Assembly: GCA_963749035.1 (NCBI GenBank)
Contig: CAVVKW010000002.1
Location: forward strand, 1,054,001-1,118,000
Source of the DNA: CAVVKW01 sp963749035
GTDB taxonomy: Bacteria; Verrucomicrobiota; Verrucomicrobiia; Chthoniobacterales; JAATET01
DNA: 64,000 nucleotides
Reading direction: 5' to 3'
Shown here one piece after another: positions 8,512 to 17,227 of this stretch. Numbering within the stretch: the stretch's first letter is position 1; every line of letters starts with the position of its first letter. Below the pieces are notes generated by a model that was given only the letters and a program-made list of their open reading frames with translations, was not told the DNA's origin and ran no database searches. The translations under genes were made by a program, and so were the position numbers.

Positions 8512-10001
8512 GCTCTTCGTCTCCAAGCAACGATCAATCCGAAGACGGCGACGACCCCCGGAATCACAAGCATAACGTAGAATCCAATTCGTTCGATCTC
8601 GGTCGGGGTCAGGCTCAGAGTGAATCGCTGAACGACTTTCGGCGTGATGCCGGTCAACTTCGCGCGGTCCACCATCCAATTCACCGAACTGACGATGAAA
8701 TCCAAGTTGGCACCCGCCTGCCGGATCGTCGCATCACGGAGGAATTCACGGTTCCCCACGACGACCATCTTTGCCGAGGCGACCTCGACCCGCTCATCCA
8801 GCGTTCCGCCGCGCTCCGCCGAAATGGCGATTTCAAACGGCTGCCCAGCGTCGACGCCTTCGTCGTAGCGAACGCCGTCCTCCACGGCATCAAAGTTAGC
8901 CTCGCCCCAAAATTCCTCCGGCGTCCCCACGAGCGGTCGCAGCTTCACCCCACCCTTCGCCGCCGCTTTGGCGTCCGGCCGTAGGCTCTGCGTGGCCACG
9001 GGAAAGAGTCCGGTCGCACCCTCGAGGCGCTTGGTGATCTGCGACCCCTCCAGAAAAACGCCGGGGACGTCCTTCGAAATCCCGTAGGTTCCTGGTTGCA
9101 ACGGCGCCGGGAAGACCGCGAGAACGCGATTTTCTTCAGGGACGATCCCGAACTCGCTGAGAAATCCCGCTAGCTCCGGCGTGTCCGCCTCAGGATCGAG
9201 GGCGACAATCAGCCGCCCATCCGCCTTCCGGAATCTCCTCAACGCATTGACTTCCTCACCGGACAAATCGTAGGTCGGCCCCCCGATTAGCACCACGCTC
9301 GCATCGTCGGGAACGCTGCCACCGGGAGTGAATCGGAACGAGCGAAGGACGGCGTTTTGACGCACGAGTGCGTCGGCGAGAAACGTCTGCTCGTCGGTGG
9401 GAATCTCGCCGTGACCATCGAGAGCGTAAACCACTTTGCGCTGAGGATTCAGCAACGCGAGCAGGGCACCGGTCAGCGCTTGCTCACCCGCGAATGCGAC
9501 CAGCCGAGCCGGCTCGCCCATCGCCACCCCGGACAGATCGAATTCCCCCATCTCCGACACCGGCAGCACCGAAACGTCGCCGTCGTAGTCGAGAATCAGG
9601 ACGTTCTGATCGCCGGCAATTTCGAACTTCGTCTGAAGCTCCCGGGCCCGCGAAAGATCGCGAGCGGGATTGATCACCTCGATCTCCACGCGATCGCGCC
9701 CGGAGAACTCGTATTCGCGCAGAAGATTCAAAATGTCCGGGTAGAGTGCCGCCTCCAGCCCGCCGCCGCCGCCCGAGAAATAGACGATAATTCGAACGTC
9801 CTTCTGCAGCTGCCGCAGGACCTGCTTCGTCTGCTCGGCGAGTGCGAATTTTTGCGACCGAGAGAAGTCGCCGCGAGCAAAATACTGGAAGCCGATCACG
9901 TTGACGACGACCACCAGAAAGAGGACGCAGAGGATCTGTACGATCAACCGAAAGCCGACCCCGGCGCGCCCCACGCTGTGCTTTTTCGTCGCCTTCGCCA
10001 T
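8508..10001 (-). CDS. GldG-like ABC transporter auxiliary protein
   Basis: The product has 497 aa. A first membrane helix (about 20-40, LIVQILCVLFLVVVVNVIGF) leads into the periplasmic ABC-type auxiliary domain, with the family sequence FALAEQTKQVLRQLQKDV then IIVYFS. A final helix at the C-terminus (VMLVIPGVVAVFGLIVAWRRR) closes the protein. The extracytoplasmic part resembles the GldG/DUF4350-like transport-associated domain, with the typical GHGE near VVYALDGHGEIPTDE. The ATG at 10001 sits in TGATG with the permease stop and has a good GGAAGG ribosome site 4 bases ahead, so I preferred it to the GTG at 10013. It forms a complex with the permease and ATPase upstream. Confidence 0.86.
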   Translation of the reverse strand: MAKATKKHSVGRAGVGFRLIVQILCVLFLVVVVNVIGFQYFARGDFSRSQKFALAEQTKQVLRQLQKDVRIIVYFSGGGGGLEAALYPDILNLLREYEFSGRDRVEIEVINPARDLSRARELQTKFEIAGDQNVLILDYDGDVSVLPVSEMGEFDLSGVAMGEPARLVAFAGEQALTGALLALLNPQRKVVYALDGHGEIPTDEQTFLADALVRQNAVLRSFRFTPGGSVPDDASVVLIGGPTYDLSGEEVNALRRFRKADGRLIVALDPEADTPELAGFLSEFGIVPEENRVLAVFPAPLQPGTYGISKDVPGVFLEGSQITKRLEGATGLFPVATQSLRPDAKAAAKGGVKLRPLVGTPEEFWGEANFDAVEDGVRYDEGVDAGQPFEIAISAERGGTLDERVEVASAKMVVVGNREFLRDATIRQAGANLDFIVSSVNWMVDRAKLTGITPKVVQRFTLSLTPTEIERIGFYVMLVIPGVVAVFGLIVAWRRRA

Positions 10002-10756
10002 CACACCTTCCACTTCCGCGATTGAAAAACTTGAAACGTCAGGTAAAGCGCCGCCGCCGTCAGGCTCAGGTAGAGCACGACCGGCCGGGTGTCGAAGATC
10101 CCTCGCGAAAACTCACTCATGTGCGAAATCGCCGAGAGGTAAGCGGTCACGTCGCGCAGCACCGGGCTAATCGTCTGCGAATAAAAACTGAAAAGACCCC
10201 AGTAGAACATGACCGAGATCGCCGCGAACGACATGATCGCCGCCACCACCTGGTTCTTCGTTAGTGAGGACGCCAGGCACCCGATCGCGAGGTAAAACAT
10301 CCCGAGCAACAGCAACATCACGTAAGCACCCAACCAGGCGCCGACCGAGTCGGCAGCCGTCTGTTCGGTCTGCCACTGGAAGATCCAGAAATACAGCAGG
10401 CTCGGCGCCCAGAGCACGACGTAGAAGAACAGCGCGCTCAAATACTTGGCCGCCACGACGGCAAAGTCCCGCACCGGCGCGGTCATCAGCGACTCGATCG
10501 TCCCGAGCTTATACTCCTCCGCGAAGAGCCGCATCGTGATCAGCGGAAACGGCAGAACGAAACCGAACCAAAAAAACGGCGTGTTGAAGAAGGCCTCGAC
10601 CAGCGTCACCGTCGTCGATCCCTGGTTCATCGTGTTCACGACGAAGTAGAAGTTGAACCCCGTCAGAAACAGGAAGAAAAAGAGGATCACGTAAGCCGTC
10701 GGCGACCGGAAATACAGCGCGACCTCTCGTCCCAATAGCGTCCAAAATTTCTTCAT
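10001..10756 (-). CDS. ABC-2 type permease, GldF-like
   Basis: This is an integral membrane subunit of 251 aa with six predicted helices, in the ABC-2/GldF family. It starts KFWTLLGREVALYFRSPTAY, the typical cytoplasmic helix before TM1, and has the family EEYKLGTIESLMTAPVRD loop after TM2. It lies 13 bp after the ATPase gene and overlaps the GldG-like start by one base. With its neighbours it forms a GldA-GldF-GldG-like exporter. In Bacteroidetes the homologous genes are linked to gliding motility. Here no gliding genes are visible, so the substrate is unknown. Confidence 0.9.
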   Translation of the reverse strand: MKKFWTLLGREVALYFRSPTAYVILFFFLFLTGFNFYFVVNTMNQGSTTVTLVEAFFNTPFFWFGFVLPFPLITMRLFAEEYKLGTIESLMTAPVRDFAVVAAKYLSALFFYVVLWAPSLLYFWIFQWQTEQTAADSVGAWLGAYVMLLLLGMFYLAIGCLASSLTKNQVVAAIMSFAAISVMFYWGLFSFYSQTISPVLRDVTAYLSAISHMSEFSRGIFDTRPVVLYLSLTAAALYLTFQVFQSRKWKV

Positions 10757-10769
10757 CGTTCCGACCTCC

Positions 10770-11717
10770 TCATTCGTCCGGGTGCGTAATCTCGGCGAAG
10801 ACTTCCTCGAGCGTAACCCGGTTGCGACTCAGTTCGCGGACCGGCCAGCCTCGATCGATCGCCAGCCGATGAACCGCCTCACGCGGATCTGCTCCGGGCA
10901 GAACCGACAGCCGAAATTCCGACCAATCACCCTCACCGACCGCCTCGCCAAACTCGACGGCGCGAACTCCCTCGATCGCGCGGAGGTCACTGGCCGCCGC
11001 CGCCGCGTCGGGAACGCGGGCTTCCAACCGCGCGTCTCCCGCCGCGCGCAGGTGCGAGCGCAGATTTTCCGGCGCGTCCGAGGCGACGATCCGGCCGCGG
11101 TTTAGAATCATCACACGAGAGCACGTCATCTCCACCTCCGGCAGGATGTGCGTCGAGATGAGAATCGTGTGGTGACGCCCCAGATTCTTGATCAATTCCC
11201 GGACCTGACGGATTTGGTTCGGATCGAGCCCGATCGTCGGCTCGTCCAAAATCAGTAGATCCGGTTCGTTGACCATCGCGTCGGCCAGTCCGACCCGCTG
11301 ACGGTATCCCTTCGAGAGGGCGCCCAGTAGTTTGGTGCTGACGTCCTCCAGGCCGCAAAGTTCCATGACGTCTCCCAGGCGTTCCTTCATCCGACGACCG
11401 CGCACGCCCTTCAGCCGAGCCCGGTAGCGGAGGTATTCGTGCACCCGCATGTCGAGATACAGCGGAACGTTTTCCGGCATGTAGCCGATGCGCTCTCGCG
11501 CCTTCAGCGACTCCGAAAACACGTCGTATCCCGCGATTTCCGCCCGCCCGCTGGTCGGAGGCAGGAAGCAGGAGAGCATCCGCATCGTCGTGCTTTTACC
11601 GGCTCCGTTCGGGCCGAGGAAGCCCACGATCTCGCCCTTGCCGACTTCAAAACTGATTCCGTCCACGGCAGTAAAGCCCGCGTAGCGTTTGGTCAGCTCG
11701 TCGACACGAATCATCAT
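10770..11717 (-). CDS. ABC transporter ATP-binding protein, GldA-like
   Basis: This is the cytoplasmic ATPase subunit. All motifs are intact: Walker A GPNGAGKST, Q-loop GYMPEN, signature LSKGYRQRVGL, Walker B LLILDEPTIGLD and the switch His in ISTHILPE. After about residue 220 comes the extra C-terminal domain that GldA-type ATPases carry (RLEARVPDAAAAASDLRAIE). It is first gene of the ATPase-permease-GldG-DUF4340 operon. Two adjacent ATG codons (11717 and 11714) are possible starts, and neither has a clear ribosome site. Starting at 11714 gives the more usual MIRVDELTKRY. Confidence 0.92.
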   Translation of the reverse strand: MMIRVDELTKRYAGFTAVDGISFEVGKGEIVGFLGPNGAGKSTTMRMLSCFLPPTSGRAEIAGYDVFSESLKARERIGYMPENVPLYLDMRVHEYLRYRARLKGVRGRRMKERLGDVMELCGLEDVSTKLLGALSKGYRQRVGLADAMVNEPDLLILDEPTIGLDPNQIRQVRELIKNLGRHHTILISTHILPEVEMTCSRVMILNRGRIVASDAPENLRSHLRAAGDARLEARVPDAAAAASDLRAIEGVRAVEFGEAVGEGDWSEFRLSVLPGADPREAVHRLAIDRGWPVRELSRNRVTLEEVFAEITHPDE

Positions 11718-11920
11718 AAAGTGGGAGGGGGACCCTAGAAGCTCCCCCAGCCCACTTCAAGCTCCGCTCAAGTTGGTTTAACCGACGATCAGCATGGCTT
11801 GTTCGAAGTCGGCTCCGCCAATTCGCATCGGCCCCGCCAAGCATAACCGACTAAGGATCAATTTCCGGCACGTTAAACCCTCACCGCCATTCACCGGCTC
11901 GTCGCTAAAATTCTGGATCT

Positions 11921-12124
11921 ATGATCTTCCAAGCCGCTGCCAGTGCCGCCGCTGTGATTCTGACGGCAGGCAATTTCATCCCCCACCTTCTGGGCATCGT
12001 TAGAGGAACCGTTCGACCGCACGTCTGCACTTGGATCGTATGGGCGTTAGGAACTGTCGTCGTCGCACTCGCCCAGTCCGCACAGGTCACAATGATTTCT
12101 GAAGCACCGCAAGAGTCTCGCTGA
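11921..12124 (+). pseudogene. Truncated PQ-loop/SWEET-like membrane protein fragment
   Basis: The 67-codon frame encodes FIPHLLGIVRGTVRPHVCTWIVWALGT with two or three hydrophobic helices. From memory this resembles the start of a family of small bacterial membrane proteins with an xPYLRDxLRGRTRPHxxSWLVW-like motif (SemiSWEET-like). The family normally continues with further helices. Here the frame runs after 38 bases into the 3' end of the convergent glycosyltransferase gene and ends with an unrelated tail. I read it as an N-terminal remnant left by a deletion. It could be a short functional half-transporter, but the missing C-terminal helices argue against that. No ribosome site is obvious. 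Confidence 0.4.
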
Positions 12125-13148
12125 CGTTGCGCGCGACCGGGAATTCCGCCGCGAGGGCCCGGCACGCCTCCCGGGCATCGGCTCTCCGGCCGAAATCGGA
12201 CCAATAAAAAAGCGCGCGGTAGAGACCATCCGGATCACCGACTCGCACGGTCGATCCGTGGACGTTCTCCTTGAGGATTTCACCCGCACCATTCGCGTTC
12301 GTCGTGATGACGGGAAGCCCGGCTGCGAGGGCTTCGAGACACGCGTTCGACGACGGGTCGTAGAGAGTGGGAAGCACGAACACGTCGCCCGCGGCTAGGA
12401 CGTCCGCCACCTGCCGCACCGGTCCGAGAAATTTAACCTGAGGTCCTTCCATTCCCCTCGGATCACCCCTGCCCGCGACGACCAGCTTCCCGTTGGCGAG
12501 CTGCCTGATGGCCTCCACCGCGAACCGCAATCCCTTCCGCTCCCAGCCGCTGCCGACGAACAGGGCGACCAATTCGTTCGGCTGAACGTCCCATTCCGCG
12601 CGGAGTCGTTCCCGAGCATCTTCCGCTGGCGGTGCCGGATCGACCCCGTTGCGAACGATCGAAATCCGCTCCGCTGGAAAATCGTAGTGCCGTCGAATCT
12701 CGTCCCGCACCATGGCAGAATTGACGATCACCCTCCTCGTCCGCTCCGGGTCGAGGACGCGCGCTTCCAACGTCTGGAGTGCGCGGTGTTTCAAATTGAA
12801 CGAGCGGGTCCACAGCTTCCAATCGGGCTCGAATTCCGCTCGCCGCTCCAACCAAGTCCGGTGCACACCGTCGCCCGCCCGGTAAACGTCGCAATTCAGA
12901 ATTCGTTCCAGACTAAAGAGCAGCTCGACTTCGCCCCGCTCGCGCTCGACGTCCTTCGCAAAAGCCTTTGGCGATCGCCCCGCCACGCGCAGGATTTCAC
13001 CGTTTGGCCAGCGTTCCCCCGGCCAATCCCCGCTGCCGATCAACACCGGGACGTGTCCGGATCCGAGCAACCCTTCCGCTAGCCGCGAGAGGTAAGCTTC
13101 CGCGCCCCCCGATGCTGAGTAACCCCGCCTGACCAGACCGATCCTCAT
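12087..13148 (-). CDS. Family 4 glycosyltransferase, WaaG-like
   Basis: This is a retaining GT-B glycosyltransferase of 353 aa. The N-terminal domain opens with RIGLVRRGYSASGGAEAYLSRL and includes DVYRAGDGVHRTWLERRAEF, a pattern I associate with WaaG/RfaG lipopolysaccharide-core glucosyltransferases. The C-terminal GT4 domain has VRNGVDPAP, LFVGSGWERKGLRF (donor phosphate-binding Arg and Lys), and the acidic FVLPTLYDPSSNACLEALAAG. It probably adds a hexose to lipid-A core on the cytoplasmic side of the inner membrane. It is divergent from the next glycosyltransferase, so the three enzymes form a surface-glycan cluster on both strands. Confidence 0.85.
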   Translation of the reverse strand: MRIGLVRRGYSASGGAEAYLSRLAEGLLGSGHVPVLIGSGDWPGERWPNGEILRVAGRSPKAFAKDVERERGEVELLFSLERILNCDVYRAGDGVHRTWLERRAEFEPDWKLWTRSFNLKHRALQTLEARVLDPERTRRVIVNSAMVRDEIRRHYDFPAERISIVRNGVDPAPPAEDARERLRAEWDVQPNELVALFVGSGWERKGLRFAVEAIRQLANGKLVVAGRGDPRGMEGPQVKFLGPVRQVADVLAAGDVFVLPTLYDPSSNACLEALAAGLPVITTNANGAGEILKENVHGSTVRVGDPDGLYRALFYWSDFGRRADAREACRALAAEFPVARNVSETLAVLQKSL

Positions 13149-13314
13149 CGCCTCGGCGAGCGACTGCTGAGATGACTTCGAGAAACCCGGAACGCAGCAG
13201 ACTCACAAACCCCTTTCACGCCCGTAGCTTAGACTTCGCGAAATTGCTTCGCAACGCGTGAAGTCTTTCGCGCGAACGCGCGCCGTGCCAACTTCCTTCG
13301 CAGACCACCGAGCC

Positions 13315-14505
13315 GTGCCCAGCCAACCTCGATCCCTCCTCTATTCCATCGCCGCCGGGATCGGCGGCACCGGACTCGATCAGGTCGCGGCCGAAACCCT
13401 CGAGATCGCCATCCAGCGCGACTTCCTCGGCCGCGCCATCGCCTATTCACCAACGATCCGAGATCCGAAATCCAGAATTCGTAATCTCAGCCGTCACCCG
13501 GTCAAACTGCTCTCCCCGCTGTCCCGCGACTATTACGTCGGTGCAAAAAAACACACCGTCGACCGCGCGACCGTCCGCGAACTGGCGACCGGCCGTCACG
13601 ACCTGCTCCACACGTGGTCTGGTGACTGCGTTCGTTCGCTGCGTCTCGCCCGCGAGCTCGGCATACCGAGCGTCCTCGAGATTCCGACGTGGCACCGCAA
13701 CAAAGGGAAGGTGAAGAAGGACATCACGTGGTCCGAAATCCAGCGCGATGCCGCGCGCTTCCCCCAAAGCGTGCTCAATCGCCTTCTCGTCACCCGCCAG
13801 CGGGTGATGGAAGAATATTCGCTAGCGACCCTCATCCTTGTGCTCTCCGAAAAGGCCAAAGAAACGTTCCTGATCGCCGGGCTACCGGACGAAAAGCTCT
13901 TCCTGACGTCCCGCGGCGTCGACCCCGAGGCCTTCGCGCCCGCCGAGAATCCACCGGATAAGTTCCGAGCCGTTTTTGTCGGTTCACTCAGCAAACGGAA
14001 AGGCGCTCACCATTTGCTGGAAGCCTGGAAACGCCTCGCTCTCCCGGTCGACGAAGCCGAACTCGTCCTCGTCGGATCCCCCTCCGCCGAACTCGCACCC
14101 GCCTTGGCCGAGGTGCCGCCAAACGTCATTCTTCGCGGCCAGGTGAAGGACGTCGCCGCGGAGCTTCGGCGCGCCACGCTCCACGTCTTTCCGTCCGAGT
14201 GCGAAGGCAGTGCCAAGGTCACCTACGAAGCCTCCGCCTGCGGCCTCCCGCAGATCACGACGCGCGAGGCCGGGGACGTCGTCATCCACGAACAAACCGG
14301 ACTCATCATCCCGCCCAACGACGTCGACGCTCTCATCGACGCCCTCCGCACCCTCCACGCCGACCCCGTCCGCGCCCAAGCTTTCGGCCACGCCGCTCGG
14401 CAGCGGGTGGTCGAGAATTTCACCTGGGACCACTATCGCCAACGCGTCCTCGCCGCTTACGACCAGGCGCTTGCGCGGAGTTCTGAGTTGAGAGTTGAAA
14501 GTTGA
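13315..14505 (+). CDS. Family 4 glycosyltransferase
   Basis: This GT-B glycosyltransferase has the C-terminal GT4 domain intact: AVFVGSLSKRKGAHHLLEAW with the Arg-Lys donor site, and the acidic motif FPSECEGSAKVTYEASACGLP. The N-terminal domain starts GIGGTGLDQVAAETLEIA. The frame is open from a GTG at 13258, but the fold begins only near the GTG at 13315, which I chose (396 aa). Neither start has a strong ribosome site. It precedes a heptosyltransferase-like gene, with an inverted repeat between them. The sugar specificity is unknown. Confidence 0.85.
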   Translation: MPSQPRSLLYSIAAGIGGTGLDQVAAETLEIAIQRDFLGRAIAYSPTIRDPKSRIRNLSRHPVKLLSPLSRDYYVGAKKHTVDRATVRELATGRHDLLHTWSGDCVRSLRLARELGIPSVLEIPTWHRNKGKVKKDITWSEIQRDAARFPQSVLNRLLVTRQRVMEEYSLATLILVLSEKAKETFLIAGLPDEKLFLTSRGVDPEAFAPAENPPDKFRAVFVGSLSKRKGAHHLLEAWKRLALPVDEAELVLVGSPSAELAPALAEVPPNVILRGQVKDVAAELRRATLHVFPSECEGSAKVTYEASACGLPQITTREAGDVVIHEQTGLIIPPNDVDALIDALRTLHADPVRAQAFGHAARQRVVENFTWDHYRQRVLAAYDQALARSSELRVES

Positions 14506-14561
14506 GAGTCGATAAATCCGGCAGCGAGCGACCTTATCCACTTTGAACAATCAACTCTCAA
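14488..14561. repeat. 11 bp inverted repeat between two glycosyltransferase genes
   Basis: TTGAGAGTTGA (14488-14498) is repeated exactly in reverse orientation at 14551-14561 (TCAACTCTCAA), with about 52 bases between. A further imperfect copy (AAAGTTGAGAGT) lies just after the left arm, and the last codons of the upstream gene fall inside it. In RNA it would form a long stem between the two coding regions and could stabilise or process the transcript. No T-tract follows, so I do not call it a terminator. Confidence 0.55.
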
Positions 14562-14570
14562 AGACCCACT

Positions 14571-15620
14571 TTGAATGAGCAAGATTCACCCCGGCGGATT
14601 TTGCTCGTTCAGCTCAAGCGGATCGGCGATGTCATCCTCACGACGCCCGCGCTCATTGCGCTTCGCGCGCATTTTCCAGCAGCGCACCTGACCGTCGCGA
14701 TCGATGCCAACGCCGCGGGGCTCGCCGGTGCACTCCCAGCCGATGAAATCCTTGTCCGCCGCCCGGGCGACCTCGGATTTTGGCAAAAAGCCGTGACCGG
14801 CGGATTCGACGTCACGCTCGACTTCACGGGAAACGACCGCTCCGCCCTCGTCTCGGTTCTCAGCCGCGCGCCGCGCCGTCTGACCTACGAACGCTTCGCG
14901 AAGAAACCCCTCCGGCGCTGGATCTACACCGACTTCGTCGACTCCAGCGTCCGCGACCGCCACACCGCCGACCACCACACGGACCTGCTAGGCCCGCTGG
15001 GAATCAACGCAGCGAACGTCCCGAGTCAGCTCGACCTTCCCGCGTCGGCCCACGCCGAAGCCGAAGAGGCACTTGCCGATCACGGCATCGATGGCGAGTT
15101 CACCATTTTCCACCCCGGCACCGCTCGGCCGGAAAAATACTGGCCCGACGAAAACTGGGCCGAACTCATTGGCCGCGTGCCGGGTCCCCTCGTCCTCACC
15201 GGAAGCGCCGATCCCACCGAGCAGTCCCACCTCACCCGCATTCTCAAACGCCTCACACCCGATCACCAGAAACGCTCACCCGCCTTTCTCGCGGGCAAGC
15301 TCACCCTCGCCGGCACCGCCGCGCTCATTGAGCGCGCGGCCCTCGTGATCGCCGTCGACAGCGCGCCGGTCCACCTCGCCGACGCCCTCGGCACTCCGGT
15401 CATCGCTCTCTTCGGACCAACAAACCCGCACCACTGGCGCCCCCGAGGTCCGAAGGCGACCGTGATCCATCCCTCGACCGAAATCACCCCGCGCACGCCC
15501 CGGCGCCCGATGAGCGACCTCACTGTTGAGTCCGTGGTCCAAGCTTGCGCCGCAAAGGCGGAATCTCTTCGCGCCCTCGCGGCTTCGCGTGATCCCCAAC
15601 GAGGTCTGGATTCTGGCTGA
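14571..15620 (+). CDS. Family 9 glycosyltransferase, heptosyltransferase-like
   Basis: This GT-B enzyme of the ADP-heptose:LPS heptosyltransferase family has 349 aa. It is recognised by RILLVQLKRIGDVILTTPAL at the start, FTIFHPGTARPEKYWPDENW in the middle, and the donor-site region ERAALVIAVDSAPVHLADALGTPVIALFGPTNP. These enzymes add heptose to the inner core of lipopolysaccharide on the cytoplasmic face of the inner membrane. The start is a TTG at 14571, as no ATG or GTG lies closer to the fold. It supports an LPS-core role for this cluster together with the WaaG-like gene. Confidence 0.88.
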   Translation: MNEQDSPRRILLVQLKRIGDVILTTPALIALRAHFPAAHLTVAIDANAAGLAGALPADEILVRRPGDLGFWQKAVTGGFDVTLDFTGNDRSALVSVLSRAPRRLTYERFAKKPLRRWIYTDFVDSSVRDRHTADHHTDLLGPLGINAANVPSQLDLPASAHAEAEEALADHGIDGEFTIFHPGTARPEKYWPDENWAELIGRVPGPLVLTGSADPTEQSHLTRILKRLTPDHQKRSPAFLAGKLTLAGTAALIERAALVIAVDSAPVHLADALGTPVIALFGPTNPHHWRPRGPKATVIHPSTEITPRTPRRPMSDLTVESVVQACAAKAESLRALAASRDPQRGLDSG

Positions 15621-15672
15621 CCGCCCGTTCCAAGTTGCACGAAATGCCAAAACGCGAAATCCTCCCCGCTCC

Positions 15673-17148
15673 GTGATCGAGCCGAACCGAAAAGCCCGCC
15701 GCAACTACCGCCGCAATCGGCGGCGCGCCAGCGGCCGCGGACGCACGGGTCCGCTCGCCACGGCGATTCTGATCATCGGCGTGCTCAGCGCGATTGCCCT
15801 CGGGACGTTCGGCGTTCTGAACCGCGGCTTCCAACTCGGCACCCACGCCGAGTGGCGGGAACTCGTCAAAACCTACGAGCAAAACGGCGAGCCGATCTAC
15901 TACGAGGACGTCATCCCACCCGAGCTGCCGTCCGAACAAAACTTTTTCTCCAGTGCGACCTTCGCACCGATCGTTCCCGGAGTCGTCATCCCGCCCAATC
16001 TCCCCCCGGGTCTCCTCCAGCGCGCGCTTTATCCCGGTCGAGGCATCCAGGTCGGCACCCTGCTGGCCACCGCCGCCCAAGCGCCCGGCGGAGCCAGCCT
16101 CGAAGCCATCGCCGACATTCTCCTTGAGGCCGGACTCACGAATCCGAAGACCGACTACCTCCTCGCCGGGGATCGCATCCTCGCCGCCATCGAGCAGCTC
16201 GGACTCGACTTCACCGAGCTCACCCTCACCGCCGACCGCCCCGGCTCGCAGTTTCCGATCAACTACTTCGCGAAAATCACCCCCGACCTGCCCCACCTCC
16301 CCTACCTCGAAGCGCTGGGAGACTGGCTCGTTATCAAGACGATCGCCGAGATCTCCACGGGCGACACCGAAGCGGCCGCCATCGACTCACTCCTGATTTG
16401 GCGACTCGCCGCTTCCGTCTCCGCCGAGCCGTTTCTGCCCTCTCAACAGACTCGGCGAAAACTCCTGGGACTCTTCGTCGCCACCATCCGCAGCGGACTG
16501 CAACGCGGGGCCTGGACCGACGAGCAACTCATCGCGTTCTCCTCGGCCCTCGAGCACAACGGGACGCTTAACGACTTCGCCTGGGCGCTCCGCGGCGAGC
16601 GTTCTCAGCTCAATTCCATCGTCCACACCGCCCTCTCCGACCGCAAACCGGAGGCCTCGGCGGAAGTCACGTCCTGGCTCGGCGACGACGTCGCATCCCT
16701 CGACATGACCGGCCTCCGCGTCCGTCAGGTCGCCGCCAACCGCGCCTTCCAGCACCTCATCAACACCCTGACCGGCAGCAGCGCGCTCAGCCCGACCGCG
16801 ATCCGTCCCCCGGAGGACGTTGCCGAAGAATTGCCCGAAACCGCCGAGGCCCAACTCGACCGCCTCGCGGGGGAAGCGGCCATCTTTGCGCAGGTCGAAG
16901 TCAGTCTCCTCCAAGCCAGGCTGGCCGTTGCCCTCGAACGCTACCGGCTCGCGACTGGCGAATACCCGGAGGAACTCGAGGCGATCTCACCCGACTTCAT
17001 CGAAGAAATCCCGAATGATCCCGTGACCGGCGAACTCTTCGCCTACCGTCGCGATTTCCCGACCAGCTACCTCCTTTCCAGCCCCGGCTGGCCGGGCGAG
17101 GACGGCGCCGCGGCCCGGCCGTGGGCCTGGTCGAAATCCGCGGATTGA
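15673..17148 (+). CDS. Single-pass membrane protein of unknown function
   Basis: The function is not recognised. From the GTG at 15673 it encodes 491 aa. A very basic N-terminus (KARRNYRRNRRRASGRGR) precedes one membrane helix (LATAILIIGVLSAIALGTFG), and the rest is probably periplasmic and mostly helical. The last 80 residues contain LAVALERYRLATGEYPEELE followed by IPNDPVTGE and YLLSSPGWPGEDG. That pattern recurs in Planctomycetes and Verrucomicrobia secreted proteins and resembles the C-terminal part of pseudopilin-like proteins. The reading frame extends upstream into the heptosyltransferase gene, but the leader there is a shadow of that gene. It may belong to the same transcription unit. 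Confidence 0.7.
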   Translation: MIEPNRKARRNYRRNRRRASGRGRTGPLATAILIIGVLSAIALGTFGVLNRGFQLGTHAEWRELVKTYEQNGEPIYYEDVIPPELPSEQNFFSSATFAPIVPGVVIPPNLPPGLLQRALYPGRGIQVGTLLATAAQAPGGASLEAIADILLEAGLTNPKTDYLLAGDRILAAIEQLGLDFTELTLTADRPGSQFPINYFAKITPDLPHLPYLEALGDWLVIKTIAEISTGDTEAAAIDSLLIWRLAASVSAEPFLPSQQTRRKLLGLFVATIRSGLQRGAWTDEQLIAFSSALEHNGTLNDFAWALRGERSQLNSIVHTALSDRKPEASAEVTSWLGDDVASLDMTGLRVRQVAANRAFQHLINTLTGSSALSPTAIRPPEDVAEELPETAEAQLDRLAGEAAIFAQVEVSLLQARLAVALERYRLATGEYPEELEAISPDFIEEIPNDPVTGELFAYRRDFPTSYLLSSPGWPGEDGAAARPWAWSKSAD

Positions 17149-17227
17149 TCCCGTTGCTGAGAGTCAGGAACGCCCCGCCACCCAGACGTCCGCCGGCACG
17201 AAATCAACGCTCCCCACGCCGACCGGA

